64,000 nucleotides of DNA from the NCBI RefSeq assembly GCF_042219855.1, contig NZ_JBHJHP010000001.1, positions 434,001 to 498,000 of the forward strand, in the 5' to 3' direction. Under the pieces are notes generated by a model. The model worked only from the letters and a program-made list of their open reading frames with translations, ran no database searches and was not told the origin of the DNA. The position numbers were made by a program, and so were the translations under genes. Positions 8,287 through 17,941 of this stretch are shown piece after piece. Origin of the DNA: JBHJHP01 sp042219855 (GTDB taxonomy: Bacteria; Bacteroidota; Bacteroidia; Bacteroidales; UBA5342). Numbering within the stretch: the stretch's first letter is position 1; each line of letters opens with the position of its first letter.

Positions 8287-11200
8287 ATGAAAATCATATT
8301 AACTTTTGTCAGCTTTATAATTATATTATATTCTAATAATGCAAATGCGCAAGAAGATCTATATGAGATACATTTTGATGATGTACTGGCATTTAAAGAG
8401 GCACAGACAAACTTAAAAAATGTTCTAGAAAATGAAGATGATATCAATGCAATACTTCAAGGGGTTGATGATGTTACAAGTGTAGCAACACTAGTTTCAA
8501 GTGAAATCCCAAGATTATTAGAATTAGAGGTACCTGAAATTGGAAAAACTTTCGCAAAGTCTCATGAAATAATTCAATTAATCAGTATCGGATATAAATT
8601 TAGAGATGGTATCAATTCGGAAGAAGAAGCAATTGATTTTGGAATTACAATGTCGAAACTTGGTATTGCAAAAGTTGGTGCTTTATATCCTCCTTTTGCT
8701 GTATTTGCTTTAGCAATTAATACTGTTTTGGAATTGGGGTGGGCGTTTTATGAAGATATATCAGCAGCTTTTAAAGAAATGCAAGATTATTTTGACGCAA
8801 TTATATTACCATATAACAAAGGAGAACTTGTTACATTAATACCAGGCGCAAGTTATAAAAGATTAGCCTTCCCTTTTTGGCCTCAGCCTTATGATTATTG
8901 GGCAAATGTCAGATATCACCGAATGCCTTGGGGTAATAGACCTGATGAGCAAAATTATCTTTATTATAATATGTATCACAATAAAATAAAAGATAAAGTA
9001 CTTGTTGCTTTTTGGGGTGATATTTTTGGTTTTGAAGGGTTATATTCTCAAACAGGAACTGTTTTTGATGAAAAAACTAGAAGAATTATTGCTTATGTAA
9101 TATTTAAATCTGATGCAGGCGAGATTTCAAAGATACAATTTTATGAACAATCGAACAAACAGGGGTTAGTTAGCATTAATGGATTTTTTGGTTTTATTGA
9201 GTTTAGTCCTTCATTATTAGAGAATGTGGATATTGAGAATTTTGCTGTAGGTTATTGTTTTCAAGAAAGAGAAAGTTTAATTCCTTTCGTGAATTATTCT
9301 GACTGGAATATAGTTGATAAACTACTTACAAATATGCCAATAAGCAACTATATGAATAGTTTGTTACCATTTCAAGTATTAGAAGCCTCAACTAACAAAG
9401 TGAATGGAATAACAAATGGGGATGTGATAAATATTCAATTTAATAAACCAGTTAACATTTCTTCTATTAATAACTCCAATCTATACTTTCAACCAAACAT
9501 AGATTATGAATTTCATTTCAGTAATTCAAATTTAAACATAGAGGTAAAACCAATTGGAATTTTACCTGACAATGAAAATATTAATTTGATATTAAAAAAT
9601 AATATTGAAGATGAAAATGGGACTTCGCTTTATATAGTTAACAGCGATACGGTTCATTATTCTTTTAATGTTAGTTCATTTTTGCCTAATTTTTATTCTA
9701 ATAATACTATTGGCTCAATTCCTTTGATAATAAATTTCTATGATAACTCAGTTGTTGACAATGGGATAATAGAGAATAGAATTTGGGATTTTGGTGACGG
9801 AACAACAAGTAATTTAATAAATCCATCTCATACCTACGCAGAAGTAGGTACTTATGATATTTCGTTGACTATAAGCGATGGAGTTAATAACTATACAGAA
9901 ACCAAAGAAAAATATATAACCGTAACGGCTCCTGTATATGGTCATGACCTAAAACTATACCTTCCACATATTGAAAAAGACTGGCTGACATCTGGTGAAG
10001 ATTTAGACTTTTATTGTGATGTAAAAAATGTTGGTGAACATGATGAATCAGATTATTTGCTAAAATTTCAGCTTTTAAATGAAAATGGAGAAGTATTAGA
10101 AGAAGAAACAGAACAGGGTGTTGAAATACCTGTTGGTCAGCTTTCGTCTGCTAACTCAAACAGAACATTATCGATTGCATCTGGTTATCCAGAAGGATTT
10201 TATACATTTAAAATAACCGTCGTATTTCCTGATGATTATGCTCAAGGTGATAACTCTCAAGAATTTTCAGTGTTTATTGGAGATGCTAATCCTTACCTAA
10301 CTTATAAAATGGCTTCAAATGATATTCAAATTAACACAGGTCAAACTAAAACAATAGCAGGCCATTCTGTTTTGCTCTCCGCACTTGACAAAGAAATGGC
10401 CAGAGTTTATTTAGATGGTACTTCCACACCTGTGCACTTAGATAAAAATGAATTTAATTTTTTCGATGCTTTTAGATTAAATCTAATATATAAATCGTAC
10501 GTTAGTTCATCGGAAGGTTGGTTTAGATATGCCACCCCATCAACAGAAGTTTCTTTTTCTCCCCAAACATTAACAATCGAGGCTGGAAAAACGGGGACAT
10601 TTAATGTGGTTTCAAACGAAGAAGACCCGACACCCAATATTGCAGTGACAACAGAAGGTGGCTTGGACGCATCAATTTTGCAAAATTGGACTACAAAAGC
10701 ATATACAAAAGGAACGCCTTATACAAATGTGTATTTTGACATAACAGTTCCTTCTAGTGCAGAGAGAAGATTGTATGACTTCTGGGTAAATATGTCAGCC
10801 AATGGAGCATTTTATCAAAAATTGAATATTGAAGTGATTGATCCACAACCTGATTTTAATTATAGTTTAAGCAAAAACTCTATTACAATAGCCCCCAATA
10901 TGTCAGAACAGCTTTCTTTGGATCTGACCCCGTTAAATGGTTTTAATGAGAATATTGTTTTTTCTTTCATGGATTTACCAACTGGTATTACAATAACACC
11001 TTCGGAAAACAATATATCAATTCCGCAAACAATTCAGTTAAAAATTGATATTGATGAAAATTTTAGCGCATTCGATAATTATATTATAGAATTGGACATG
11101 GTTTCAGGAACAAAATCGAAAGCTCAAAACTTGTATATTAATGTGATAGATAATTCAAAGAATTTCCTGTCAATAACAGATTTAAAATATATTGATAAAG

Positions 11201-14200
11201 ACTCGAAACACGATTCTTTAGAAATTTTCTACAATTCTCAATTTGAATATGCAGAAACTTCAATAACTACTAATTGGCAATACACTATAAACGGTACGGA
11301 TTGGATTGATATTTCAACTGACCAAATTTTGAATAATGGGGCTAAAGAAGTGGGTGATAATTCCATTATTTGGAATATACAAGACGCTCCAATTCTTTTT
11401 TCAAAAACAGCAAAATTCAGGATGAAAAATAAGAACGGTAGTGATTTTCTGACTTATATGGGATATAATAATTATATTGGAAGTGATTATTTTGATGCTA
11501 ATCCCGATTATTGCGGCATTGCAATTAAAGATAATGTCATGTATCTTGTTGATAATGATGAATCACCAATGTTAATTAGAAAATGGGATATTAAAACAAA
11601 TGAATATTTGGGTAGTCATACTATTTCTCAAGTTGCAACAACACATGATGTTCAATTAATAAGTTGTTATAACAGATTTTATATATATAGCTATGGTCTG
11701 GATAAAGTCTATTATTATTCTTCAAATTTTACTTATCTAGGATCCCGAAATGTTTCTACTGATATTGATAATATGTTCGAAATGGAAGGAAAACTTTACG
11801 GTTTTTACTTTAACGATGTAGCACTATTAAAGGAGTTAAATTCAACCGCAGCAGAAACAGGGAATAATATTTCAGCTACGACACTGTATAATCAAACTGG
11901 AAGCTTTTATGATGGTAAAAACTTATGGCTTGGATACAATGATCATTTTTATAAGTATAGTGAGGATTTTTCTTCAATTACTAAATATACTTTTCCACGT
12001 GATCTCGTCCATTCGTATTATTATGATGGTATTTTATATGGTACAAATGGCGATTATGAAATTTACAAGATTTCATTTTATGATCCCTTCTCTTTTTATG
12101 CGGAATCTTCGGAATTTGAATTAAATAACTCTTATAATCCTATTTGCGATTCAGTAATTGTTATTAGTTCAAAAGAAGATTCTACAATTTCATCTGCTTT
12201 AGACTTAGCCGCTTTAGTTTCAGATTTGGATACACCTATTGAAGATTTGAATTTTACTTTAGTCAATATTGATACAAACATCACTGTTGCTTTTAATGCT
12301 GATACAACTAACCTAAGTATTAATCCTGCTACTAATTGGTATGGTACAAGTTCTTTCTATATAAGAATTCAAGATGACTATAATACTATTGAGAGTAAAG
12401 TAATCATTAATGTATCACCAGTTAACGATGCACCTGTTTTACAGAATATTGATTACTTATTGTGCAATGAGGATGATTCATTGCTTATAAAACTTGATAT
12501 GATATTATCTGATATTGATAATTCATTTAATACATTAGACTTTGAACTTGGTGTTATTTATGATCTGAATTTTAACTGCTATCTAGACACAACAAATCAT
12601 GCAGTTATTATTAAGCCTTTTAGTAACTATTTCTGTGATAGTTCGCTTGCCTATATAAAAGTTACTGATAGTTCTGGACTGGAAGCTATTGATACCTTTT
12701 ATATTGAAGTTAAGGCAATAAATGATGTGCCAACAGATTTTAGTAAACTATCACCTTTTGAAAACCTTTGTCAAAGCCAAGGATATATTTTATTTAATTG
12801 GACAAATAGTGAAGATGTCGAAGGGGATAGCATCTTTTATATTTTAAACATAAGTACAAATAAATTCGATACAATATTTTTGACAAATGACACCTTAATA
12901 GGTATAGATATATCTCTATTTAACTTGCAAAATGATGAATATTCTGATATTTATTGGGATGTTTTCGCATATGACGGCGAAAACTTCTCATCATCCGGTC
13001 CGGTTAAAAAAGTATTGATTTCAAATGGTCAGAAAGAAATATTTTTAAACAGATCTATCTGTCAAGGAGAAAGTATCCAAATAGGAGATTCAGAGTTTAG
13101 TGAATCAGGAGCATATACTGTTATATTTGAGAATCAATATGGGTGTGATTCGATAGTATATTTGAATTTATTGGTTAACATTCCAGATGAAATGTACATA
13201 AAAAAGAATATTGATCCTGGAGAAAGCGTTCAAATAGGAGATTCAGAATATAGTGAAACGGGGATATATAAAGTTACATTATTGAATCAATATGGATGTG
13301 ATTCAATTATACATCTGGATTTGATGATCAATTCATCTACCTATTCAGAATATTTATTTGATGAATCAGGTGGTACATCAGTTTTTGATTCCCATGATTC
13401 CAACGATGGGACTATTGTAAATAGTGTTTCAAGATTAGATGGTATTAGGGGTGGTGGCCTAGAATTTAATGGATCAAGCTATATCGATTTAGGACATGTC
13501 TTTAGTGAGAATATTCGGGATCAATTTACACTAAGTGCATGGGTTTTACCAGCTGATACAGGTGGTTGGCAAAGCATAATAATGCATGGAGGACCTGAAG
13601 TTGACACATATGGACTCTATCTAAAACCGGAAAGTAAAGAAATCGGATTTAAGACAAGTGGTACAACAGAAGAATGGTTAGGTACTGATGGCGTGGATGC
13701 ATTATGGGATGGGAACTGGCATTTGCTTACTGCAGTTTATGATGGAAGCCAGAAGTTAATTTATCTTGATACAAATGTGATTGCAAGCAATAATGTTAGT
13801 GGAAAAATCACATCTGGCAATGGATATAACCTGTTAGTTGGAAGTGGATGGTATGAAGACTCTCCTGACATTTTATATAAAGGATCAATGGATGAAACAC
13901 GGATATATAATTATGCATTATCGAGAATAAACATAGATTCATTATACGATCTTATAAATCTTCAGACAACATATTCAGAATATTTATTTGATGAATCAGA
14001 TGGTACAACAGTTTTTGATTCCCATGATTCCAACGATGGGACTATCGTAAACAGTGTTTCAAGGTTAGAAGGTATTAGGGGTGGTGGCCTAGAATTTAAT
14101 GGATCCGGCTATGTTAATTTAGGACATGTCTTTAGTGAGAATATTCGGGATCAGTTTACACTAAGTGCATGGGTTATACCTGCTGATACAGGTGGTTGGC

Positions 14201-15105
14201 AAAGCATAATAATGCATGGAGGACCTGAAGTTGACACATATGGACTCTATCTAAAACCGGAAAGTAAAGAAATCGGATTTAAGACAAGTGGTACAACAGA
14301 AGAATGGTTAGGTACTGATGGCGTGGATGCATTATGGGATGGGAACTGGCATTTGCTTACTGCAGTTTATGATGGAAGCCAGAAGTTAATTTATCTTGAT
14401 ACAAATGTGATTGCAAGCAATAATGTTAGTGGAAAAATCACATCTGGCAATGGATATAACCTGTTAGTTGGAAGTGGTTGGTATGAAGACTCTACTGATC
14501 TTTTATATAAAGGATCAATGGATGAAGCAAGGATATATAATTATGCATTAGCAAATACCGTTATAGATGAACTTTATGATTCTACTGAAGCTTACCATTA
14601 TAGCTTTGAAGCAAAAGCCATGACAGCCGGTGGAAGTGCATCAGTTGATAAAATATTAGCTTATTATGGTGTTGATGTTACCTTTACAATTACAACAGAG
14701 GCTGGTTATTCTATAGATTCTGTCATTTATAATGGAGAAAATGTGACTGCAGAATTGTCAGATGGTATATTTATAGTTTTTGCAAATGAATCAGGTAATT
14801 TATATGCTTATTTCAAACAAGATATAAATTCAAATCAAGATATTAGTTCTAGTGAAATAATTCAAATATTTCCGAACCCAAATAAGGGACAATTCACAAT
14901 TACCTGGAATTACAAATATGAATCAGGTTTGCTTTTCAAAATTTATGATATGAAAGGCCAGCTGTTTGATGTTAAGAAAACCGGATCAGAATTACGAGAA
15001 TTAGAACTTAATTTAATGAACGAGCAGCGAGGTTTGTATCTCATAGAAATTGTGGATATAAACTATAGTAGCTTAGTGCGACGACTAAAAGTTTCTGTAT
15101 TATAA
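8287..15105 (+). CDS. Giant multidomain surface protein secreted by type IX secretion
   Basis: 2272 residues. Domains in order: signal peptide (1-22, ending NANAQ); a ~370-residue unique region, possibly bearing a helical pore-like part (VGALYPPFAVFALAINTVLELGWAFY); Ig-like region; PKD (~469-548, IWDFGDGTTS...HTYAEVGTYDISLTISDG); CARDB-like segment (~552-665); further Ig-like modules (~860-950); beta-propeller-like segment (~1080-1270); cadherin-type tandem ending SPVNDAPVL (~1281-1478); two copies of a QGESIQIGDSEFSESGAYTV module with CDSI (~1588-1681); two near-identical LamG/ConA-like domains of 210 residues (~1686-2095); and a Por/T9SS type A sorting domain (~2190-2272, IFPNPNKGQFTITW). 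It is probably exported and fixed to the cell surface, and could bind glycans or cells. Strongly AT-rich codon use fits island DNA. Followed by an intrinsic terminator. Confidence 0.85.
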   Translation: MKIILTFVSFIIILYSNNANAQEDLYEIHFDDVLAFKEAQTNLKNVLENEDDINAILQGVDDVTSVATLVSSEIPRLLELEVPEIGKTFAKSHEIIQLISIGYKFRDGINSEEEAIDFGITMSKLGIAKVGALYPPFAVFALAINTVLELGWAFYEDISAAFKEMQDYFDAIILPYNKGELVTLIPGASYKRLAFPFWPQPYDYWANVRYHRMPWGNRPDEQNYLYYNMYHNKIKDKVLVAFWGDIFGFEGLYSQTGTVFDEKTRRIIAYVIFKSDAGEISKIQFYEQSNKQGLVSINGFFGFIEFSPSLLENVDIENFAVGYCFQERESLIPFVNYSDWNIVDKLLTNMPISNYMNSLLPFQVLEASTNKVNGITNGDVINIQFNKPVNISSINNSNLYFQPNIDYEFHFSNSNLNIEVKPIGILPDNENINLILKNNIEDENGTSLYIVNSDTVHYSFNVSSFLPNFYSNNTIGSIPLIINFYDNSVVDNGIIENRIWDFGDGTTSNLINPSHTYAEVGTYDISLTISDGVNNYTETKEKYITVTAPVYGHDLKLYLPHIEKDWLTSGEDLDFYCDVKNVGEHDESDYLLKFQLLNENGEVLEEETEQGVEIPVGQLSSANSNRTLSIASGYPEGFYTFKITVVFPDDYAQGDNSQEFSVFIGDANPYLTYKMASNDIQINTGQTKTIAGHSVLLSALDKEMARVYLDGTSTPVHLDKNEFNFFDAFRLNLIYKSYVSSSEGWFRYATPSTEVSFSPQTLTIEAGKTGTFNVVSNEEDPTPNIAVTTEGGLDASILQNWTTKAYTKGTPYTNVYFDITVPSSAERRLYDFWVNMSANGAFYQKLNIEVIDPQPDFNYSLSKNSITIAPNMSEQLSLDLTPLNGFNENIVFSFMDLPTGITITPSENNISIPQTIQLKIDIDENFSAFDNYIIELDMVSGTKSKAQNLYINVIDNSKNFLSITDLKYIDKDSKHDSLEIFYNSQFEYAETSITTNWQYTINGTDWIDISTDQILNNGAKEVGDNSIIWNIQDAPILFSKTAKFRMKNKNGSDFLTYMGYNNYIGSDYFDANPDYCGIAIKDNVMYLVDNDESPMLIRKWDIKTNEYLGSHTISQVATTHDVQLISCYNRFYIYSYGLDKVYYYSSNFTYLGSRNVSTDIDNMFEMEGKLYGFYFNDVALLKELNSTAAETGNNISATTLYNQTGSFYDGKNLWLGYNDHFYKYSEDFSSITKYTFPRDLVHSYYYDGILYGTNGDYEIYKISFYDPFSFYAESSEFELNNSYNPICDSVIVISSKEDSTISSALDLAALVSDLDTPIEDLNFTLVNIDTNITVAFNADTTNLSINPATNWYGTSSFYIRIQDDYNTIESKVIINVSPVNDAPVLQNIDYLLCNEDDSLLIKLDMILSDIDNSFNTLDFELGVIYDLNFNCYLDTTNHAVIIKPFSNYFCDSSLAYIKVTDSSGLEAIDTFYIEVKAINDVPTDFSKLSPFENLCQSQGYILFNWTNSEDVEGDSIFYILNISTNKFDTIFLTNDTLIGIDISLFNLQNDEYSDIYWDVFAYDGENFSSSGPVKKVLISNGQKEIFLNRSICQGESIQIGDSEFSESGAYTVIFENQYGCDSIVYLNLLVNIPDEMYIKKNIDPGESVQIGDSEYSETGIYKVTLLNQYGCDSIIHLDLMINSSTYSEYLFDESGGTSVFDSHDSNDGTIVNSVSRLDGIRGGGLEFNGSSYIDLGHVFSENIRDQFTLSAWVLPADTGGWQSIIMHGGPEVDTYGLYLKPESKEIGFKTSGTTEEWLGTDGVDALWDGNWHLLTAVYDGSQKLIYLDTNVIASNNVSGKITSGNGYNLLVGSGWYEDSPDILYKGSMDETRIYNYALSRINIDSLYDLINLQTTYSEYLFDESDGTTVFDSHDSNDGTIVNSVSRLEGIRGGGLEFNGSGYVNLGHVFSENIRDQFTLSAWVIPADTGGWQSIIMHGGPEVDTYGLYLKPESKEIGFKTSGTTEEWLGTDGVDALWDGNWHLLTAVYDGSQKLIYLDTNVIASNNVSGKITSGNGYNLLVGSGWYEDSTDLLYKGSMDEARIYNYALANTVIDELYDSTEAYHYSFEAKAMTAGGSASVDKILAYYGVDVTFTITTEAGYSIDSVIYNGENVTAELSDGIFIVFANESGNLYAYFKQDINSNQDISSSEIIQIFPNPNKGQFTITWNYKYESGLLFKIYDMKGQLFDVKKTGSELRELELNLMNEQRGLYLIEIVDINYSSLVRRLKVSVL
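13342..14571 (+). repeat. Tandem duplication of the LamG-like domain (630-bp period)
   Basis: TATTCAGAATATTTATTTGA begins both copies, at 13342 and 13972, a spacing of exactly 630 bases or 210 codons. A stretch of roughly 295 bases in the middle (about 13553-13848 versus 14183-14478) appears identical between copies, while the edges differ by scattered substitutions. This indicates recent duplication or gene conversion. Confidence 0.9.
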
Positions 15106-15110
15106 AGCGA

Positions 15111-15142
15111 AAAAAACCTCCGAAAATTTCCGGAGGTTTTTT
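15111..15142 (+). terminator. Intrinsic terminator of the giant surface protein gene
   Basis: AAAAAACCTCCG (15111-15122) pairs with CGGAGGTTTTTT (15131-15142), a 12-bp A/T-flanked stem that can work in both directions. It starts 6 bases after the stop codon. The T tract is the target of the IS insertion next to it. Confidence 0.9.
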
Positions 15143-15143
15143 T

Positions 15144-16489
15144 GACAGTATCCCACAAAGTGTGTAAATGGGATTTGGTTAATATAAATTTAAACGTTCC
15201 TCAAATATAATTAAAAACTGATTCAGGATCATGCCCCAATCTCTGATAGGCATAGTCCATTTTTTAGTCACTTCATTAACAGCAAGAAATACAGACTTCA
15301 TAACCGCTTCATCAGTTGGGAATGAAGTCTTGTTTTTGGTATATTTTCTGATTTTTACCATTAAGATTTTCTATGATATTCGTTGTATAAATGATTTTAC
15401 GGATCTCCATTGGGAAGTCAAAAAATGCAGTTAGCTCCTCCCAGTTTTTACGCCAGCTTTTAATGGCATATGAGTATTTAGAGTTCCAATTATCTTCCAG
15501 CACATCAAGAGCGGCCTCAGCAGCTTCTTTATTGGGAGCAGTATAGATTTCCTTCATATCAGCAGCAAATGCTTTCTTGTCCTTCCAAACTACATATTTT
15601 GCACTGTTCCTGATTTGGTGGACAACACAAATTTGCTTGGTTGACTCAGGAAAGACTGTTGCAATGGTTTCTGTAAATCCATTTAGGTTATCTGTGACAG
15701 TAACCAGGATATCCCTGACACCACGGGCTTTCATATCTGTCAGGACAGACATCCAAAATGCTGCGGACTCATTCTTGCCAAGCCATAAACCAAGAACTTC
15801 TTTACGACCATCCTTACGCAGGCCTATGGCGATATAAATGGTTTTATTAATGACTTTAGAGTTTTCTCTGACCTTGAAAACAATACCATCCATCCAAACA
15901 ATTAAATAAACTGGTTCCAGTGCCCTGTTTTGCCAGGCAATGATGTCAGCTGTAATGCGTTCAGTAATTCTGGAGATTGTGCTGGAGGATACTTCTATAT
16001 CATAAACTTCCCTGATTTGTTCCTCAATATCACTGTTTGACATGCCCTTGGCATAAAGTGATATGATGACATTTTCTATCCCATCTACCATGTTTTGGCG
16101 CTTACGGATCAACATGGGAGAATAGCTGGAATCCCGATCACGGGGAACTTTTATCTCATGTGTGCCATGATCAGTTTTGATTTTTTTTGTGTTATGTCCA
16201 TTTCGGGAATTGGGATTATCGGACTTTTGGTATTTGTCGTACCCCAGATGGGCATCAAGTTCGCCTTCTAACAGTTGTTCGACACCTCTTTTTTGAAGCT
16301 CATGGAGAAACTCTTTTAACTCATCTCCGGTTTTAAACTGCTTTAAAAAATCACTGTTTAATAAATCTTTTTTATCCATAGTGTGTCCTCTGTTTGTCAA
16401 AGTTATCTCCGATTTTTTTAACGAGCCTGATATGGCTCAAAAAAATCAGGATAACTTTTTCTCATTTACACACTTTTCAGGATGCTACC
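15144..16489 (-). mobile_element. IS256-family insertion sequence, 1346 bp, with 8-bp target duplication
   Basis: Left end GACAGTATCCCACAAAGTGTG (at 15144) and the complement of the right end, GGTAGCATCCTGAAAAGTGTG (ending 16489), are imperfect inverted repeats that continue as TAAATG. GTTTTTTT flanks both sides (15136-15143 and 16490-16497), matching the 8-bp duplication typical of this family. The element landed in the T tract of the terminator of the preceding gene. Its transposase reading frame is broken (see separate entry). Confidence 0.85.
15179..16379 (-). pseudogene. IS256-family (MULE-type) transposase, frameshifted
   Basis: Translation from the ATG at 16379 gives ~355 residues of a standard IS256 transposase: LEGELDAHLGYDKYQKS, NSRNGHNTKKIKTDHG, IVWMDGIVFKV with the first catalytic Asp, VTDNLNGF with the second, and the TTNIIENLNG end motif. 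At an A5 run (T5 on the plus strand, 15352-15356) the frame is lost; the other frame continues with KIRKYTKNKTSFPTDEAVMKSVFLAVNEVTKKWTMPIRDWG, the expected C-terminus. One extra A explains it. Unless this is a sequencing error, the product lacks its last ~60 residues. IS256 elements are not known to use programmed frameshifting, so it is called a pseudogene. Confidence 0.85.
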
Positions 16490-16740
16490 GTTTTTTTTAA
16501 TTTTGTAGATCTTCAATATTGAAACTTCCTAACATTTCTTTAAATTCAGTAAACTATTTGGAAAACCCAATTAAGAATTATTAGAGAATTTAGATAATAT
16601 GATTTAAAATGTTGTCAATGTAATTGAAAGTTTTACAACAATGATCGTGTTGTGTTTAGATACATTCTTGTAAGCTAGTAAAAGAGTAATTCACTTATCG
16701 TGCAGTCAAATGTAGCTTATCCATTTCCAAACATAATTAC

Positions 16741-17718
16741 TTAATCCTTAGTGATAGATTCTAATAATTCATTACAATACTTTTCATAAATCGCATAATT
16801 TGAGAATCCAATCCAATCACAATTAGTTGCTGTATCCAGTGGATATTCAATTCTATTATTCTTAAGGTCAATAAGAATTGCCCCTGCTTCAGTTGCAATT
16901 AGGCCGGTACAGATGTCATAAGGATGACAACATAGGCTATTAATATCATTTTGAACAAAAGCTCTTATATCCGCAACAATTCTATAACGTCCAGAAGCAA
17001 GAAGATATATTTGACCTCCAGATGAAATATATTCATCGGAGAAAACTTTCGCATCATTTACATTTGATTTAGGGAATATCTTTTTATAAAAGGTTTCATA
17101 AGATTTAGCAATCTGTATTTTAGTGCCGGGAAATGGATTTGGAAAACATACAAATCCATCTTTAAGCTGTTCACTGTCGCTAGTTTTAAGTCTCTTTTTT
17201 GATGAAACTAAATTAAATGTACTTTTACTGTATATTTCTTCAAATGAACCTTTGTTTCTTATTCCAATTAGAAAAGAGAAACTATCTTGTTTTTTTGTAG
17301 GAATTTCTGTCTGAATTGCTACATTGATATTTTTCAGGCTTGTAGAGCTTATTTCGGAAATACCGGTTAATATCCATGCACTTCTTTTATCGTACATAAT
17401 CTCTCTTGTACCATCTATCGGATCAAAGATTATTTTATAACCCTTTCCATTTCCAGAACGAATTTCTTTTTCTCCTAAACCTTCCATTACTAATGTTATT
17501 GAGTAATCTCCTTTTAAATTGGACAGGGTGTCAATTATAATACTTTCAGCTTTAACGTCAATATCATAACTAATATCTCCACCAACTTCTATATCCTCTG
17601 AGATTATATTTGGGTTATAATTTGAGTGTACTTTATTGCTAATTTCCTTAACAATCTTAAAATGAATTCCTTTAATGGTTTCTATGACTTGCGCGTCATC
17701 TATTTCGTTCATTATCAT
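16741..17718 (-). CDS. Inositol-monophosphatase-superfamily phosphatase
   Basis: 325 residues. Metal-binding signature IIFDPIDGTREIMYD (~residues 93-107; family motif DP(I/L)DGT) and a C-terminal HPYDICTGLIATEAGAILID that corresponds to the WDxAAGxxIxxEAGG motif, with Tyr for Trp. An acidic residue before the first motif (LVMEGLGEKEI) fits the Glu that also binds metal. The superfamily includes IMPases, fructose-1,6-bisphosphatases and the 3'-phosphoadenosine 5'-phosphate phosphatase CysQ, so the substrate cannot be named. The next gene upstream on the same strand (223-bp gap) is a membrane-anchored Nudix-like protein; the two may act in one nucleotide or sugar-phosphate pathway. AT-rich codon use is typical of the island. 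Confidence 0.75.
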   Translation of the reverse strand: MIMNEIDDAQVIETIKGIHFKIVKEISNKVHSNYNPNIISEDIEVGGDISYDIDVKAESIIIDTLSNLKGDYSITLVMEGLGEKEIRSGNGKGYKIIFDPIDGTREIMYDKRSAWILTGISEISSTSLKNINVAIQTEIPTKKQDSFSFLIGIRNKGSFEEIYSKSTFNLVSSKKRLKTSDSEQLKDGFVCFPNPFPGTKIQIAKSYETFYKKIFPKSNVNDAKVFSDEYISSGGQIYLLASGRYRIVADIRAFVQNDINSLCCHPYDICTGLIATEAGAILIDLKNNRIEYPLDTATNCDWIGFSNYAIYEKYCNELLESITKD

Positions 17719-17941
17719 ATACTCTAGGTTTCTATTTCTTGCTCAGACTTTAATGCAAACACTTTCAAAGATAAGAATTATATCCTTGGAATACATTCCA
17801 AAATTACCGATTAAAAACTAACATATCACAATACCAACAATCGCCTTTCTAAACAGGACAGTTTATGTCTAATTCCTCATGAAAATTGCAATTCATATTG
17901 CATAAAGTACAGATAAACTGACATTTATATGTTGATCAACA

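Noticed and set aside
15352..15356. Programmed ribosomal frameshift in the IS256 transposase
   Set aside because: IS256-family transposases are encoded in one frame; the single extra A is more simply a mutation or sequencing error.
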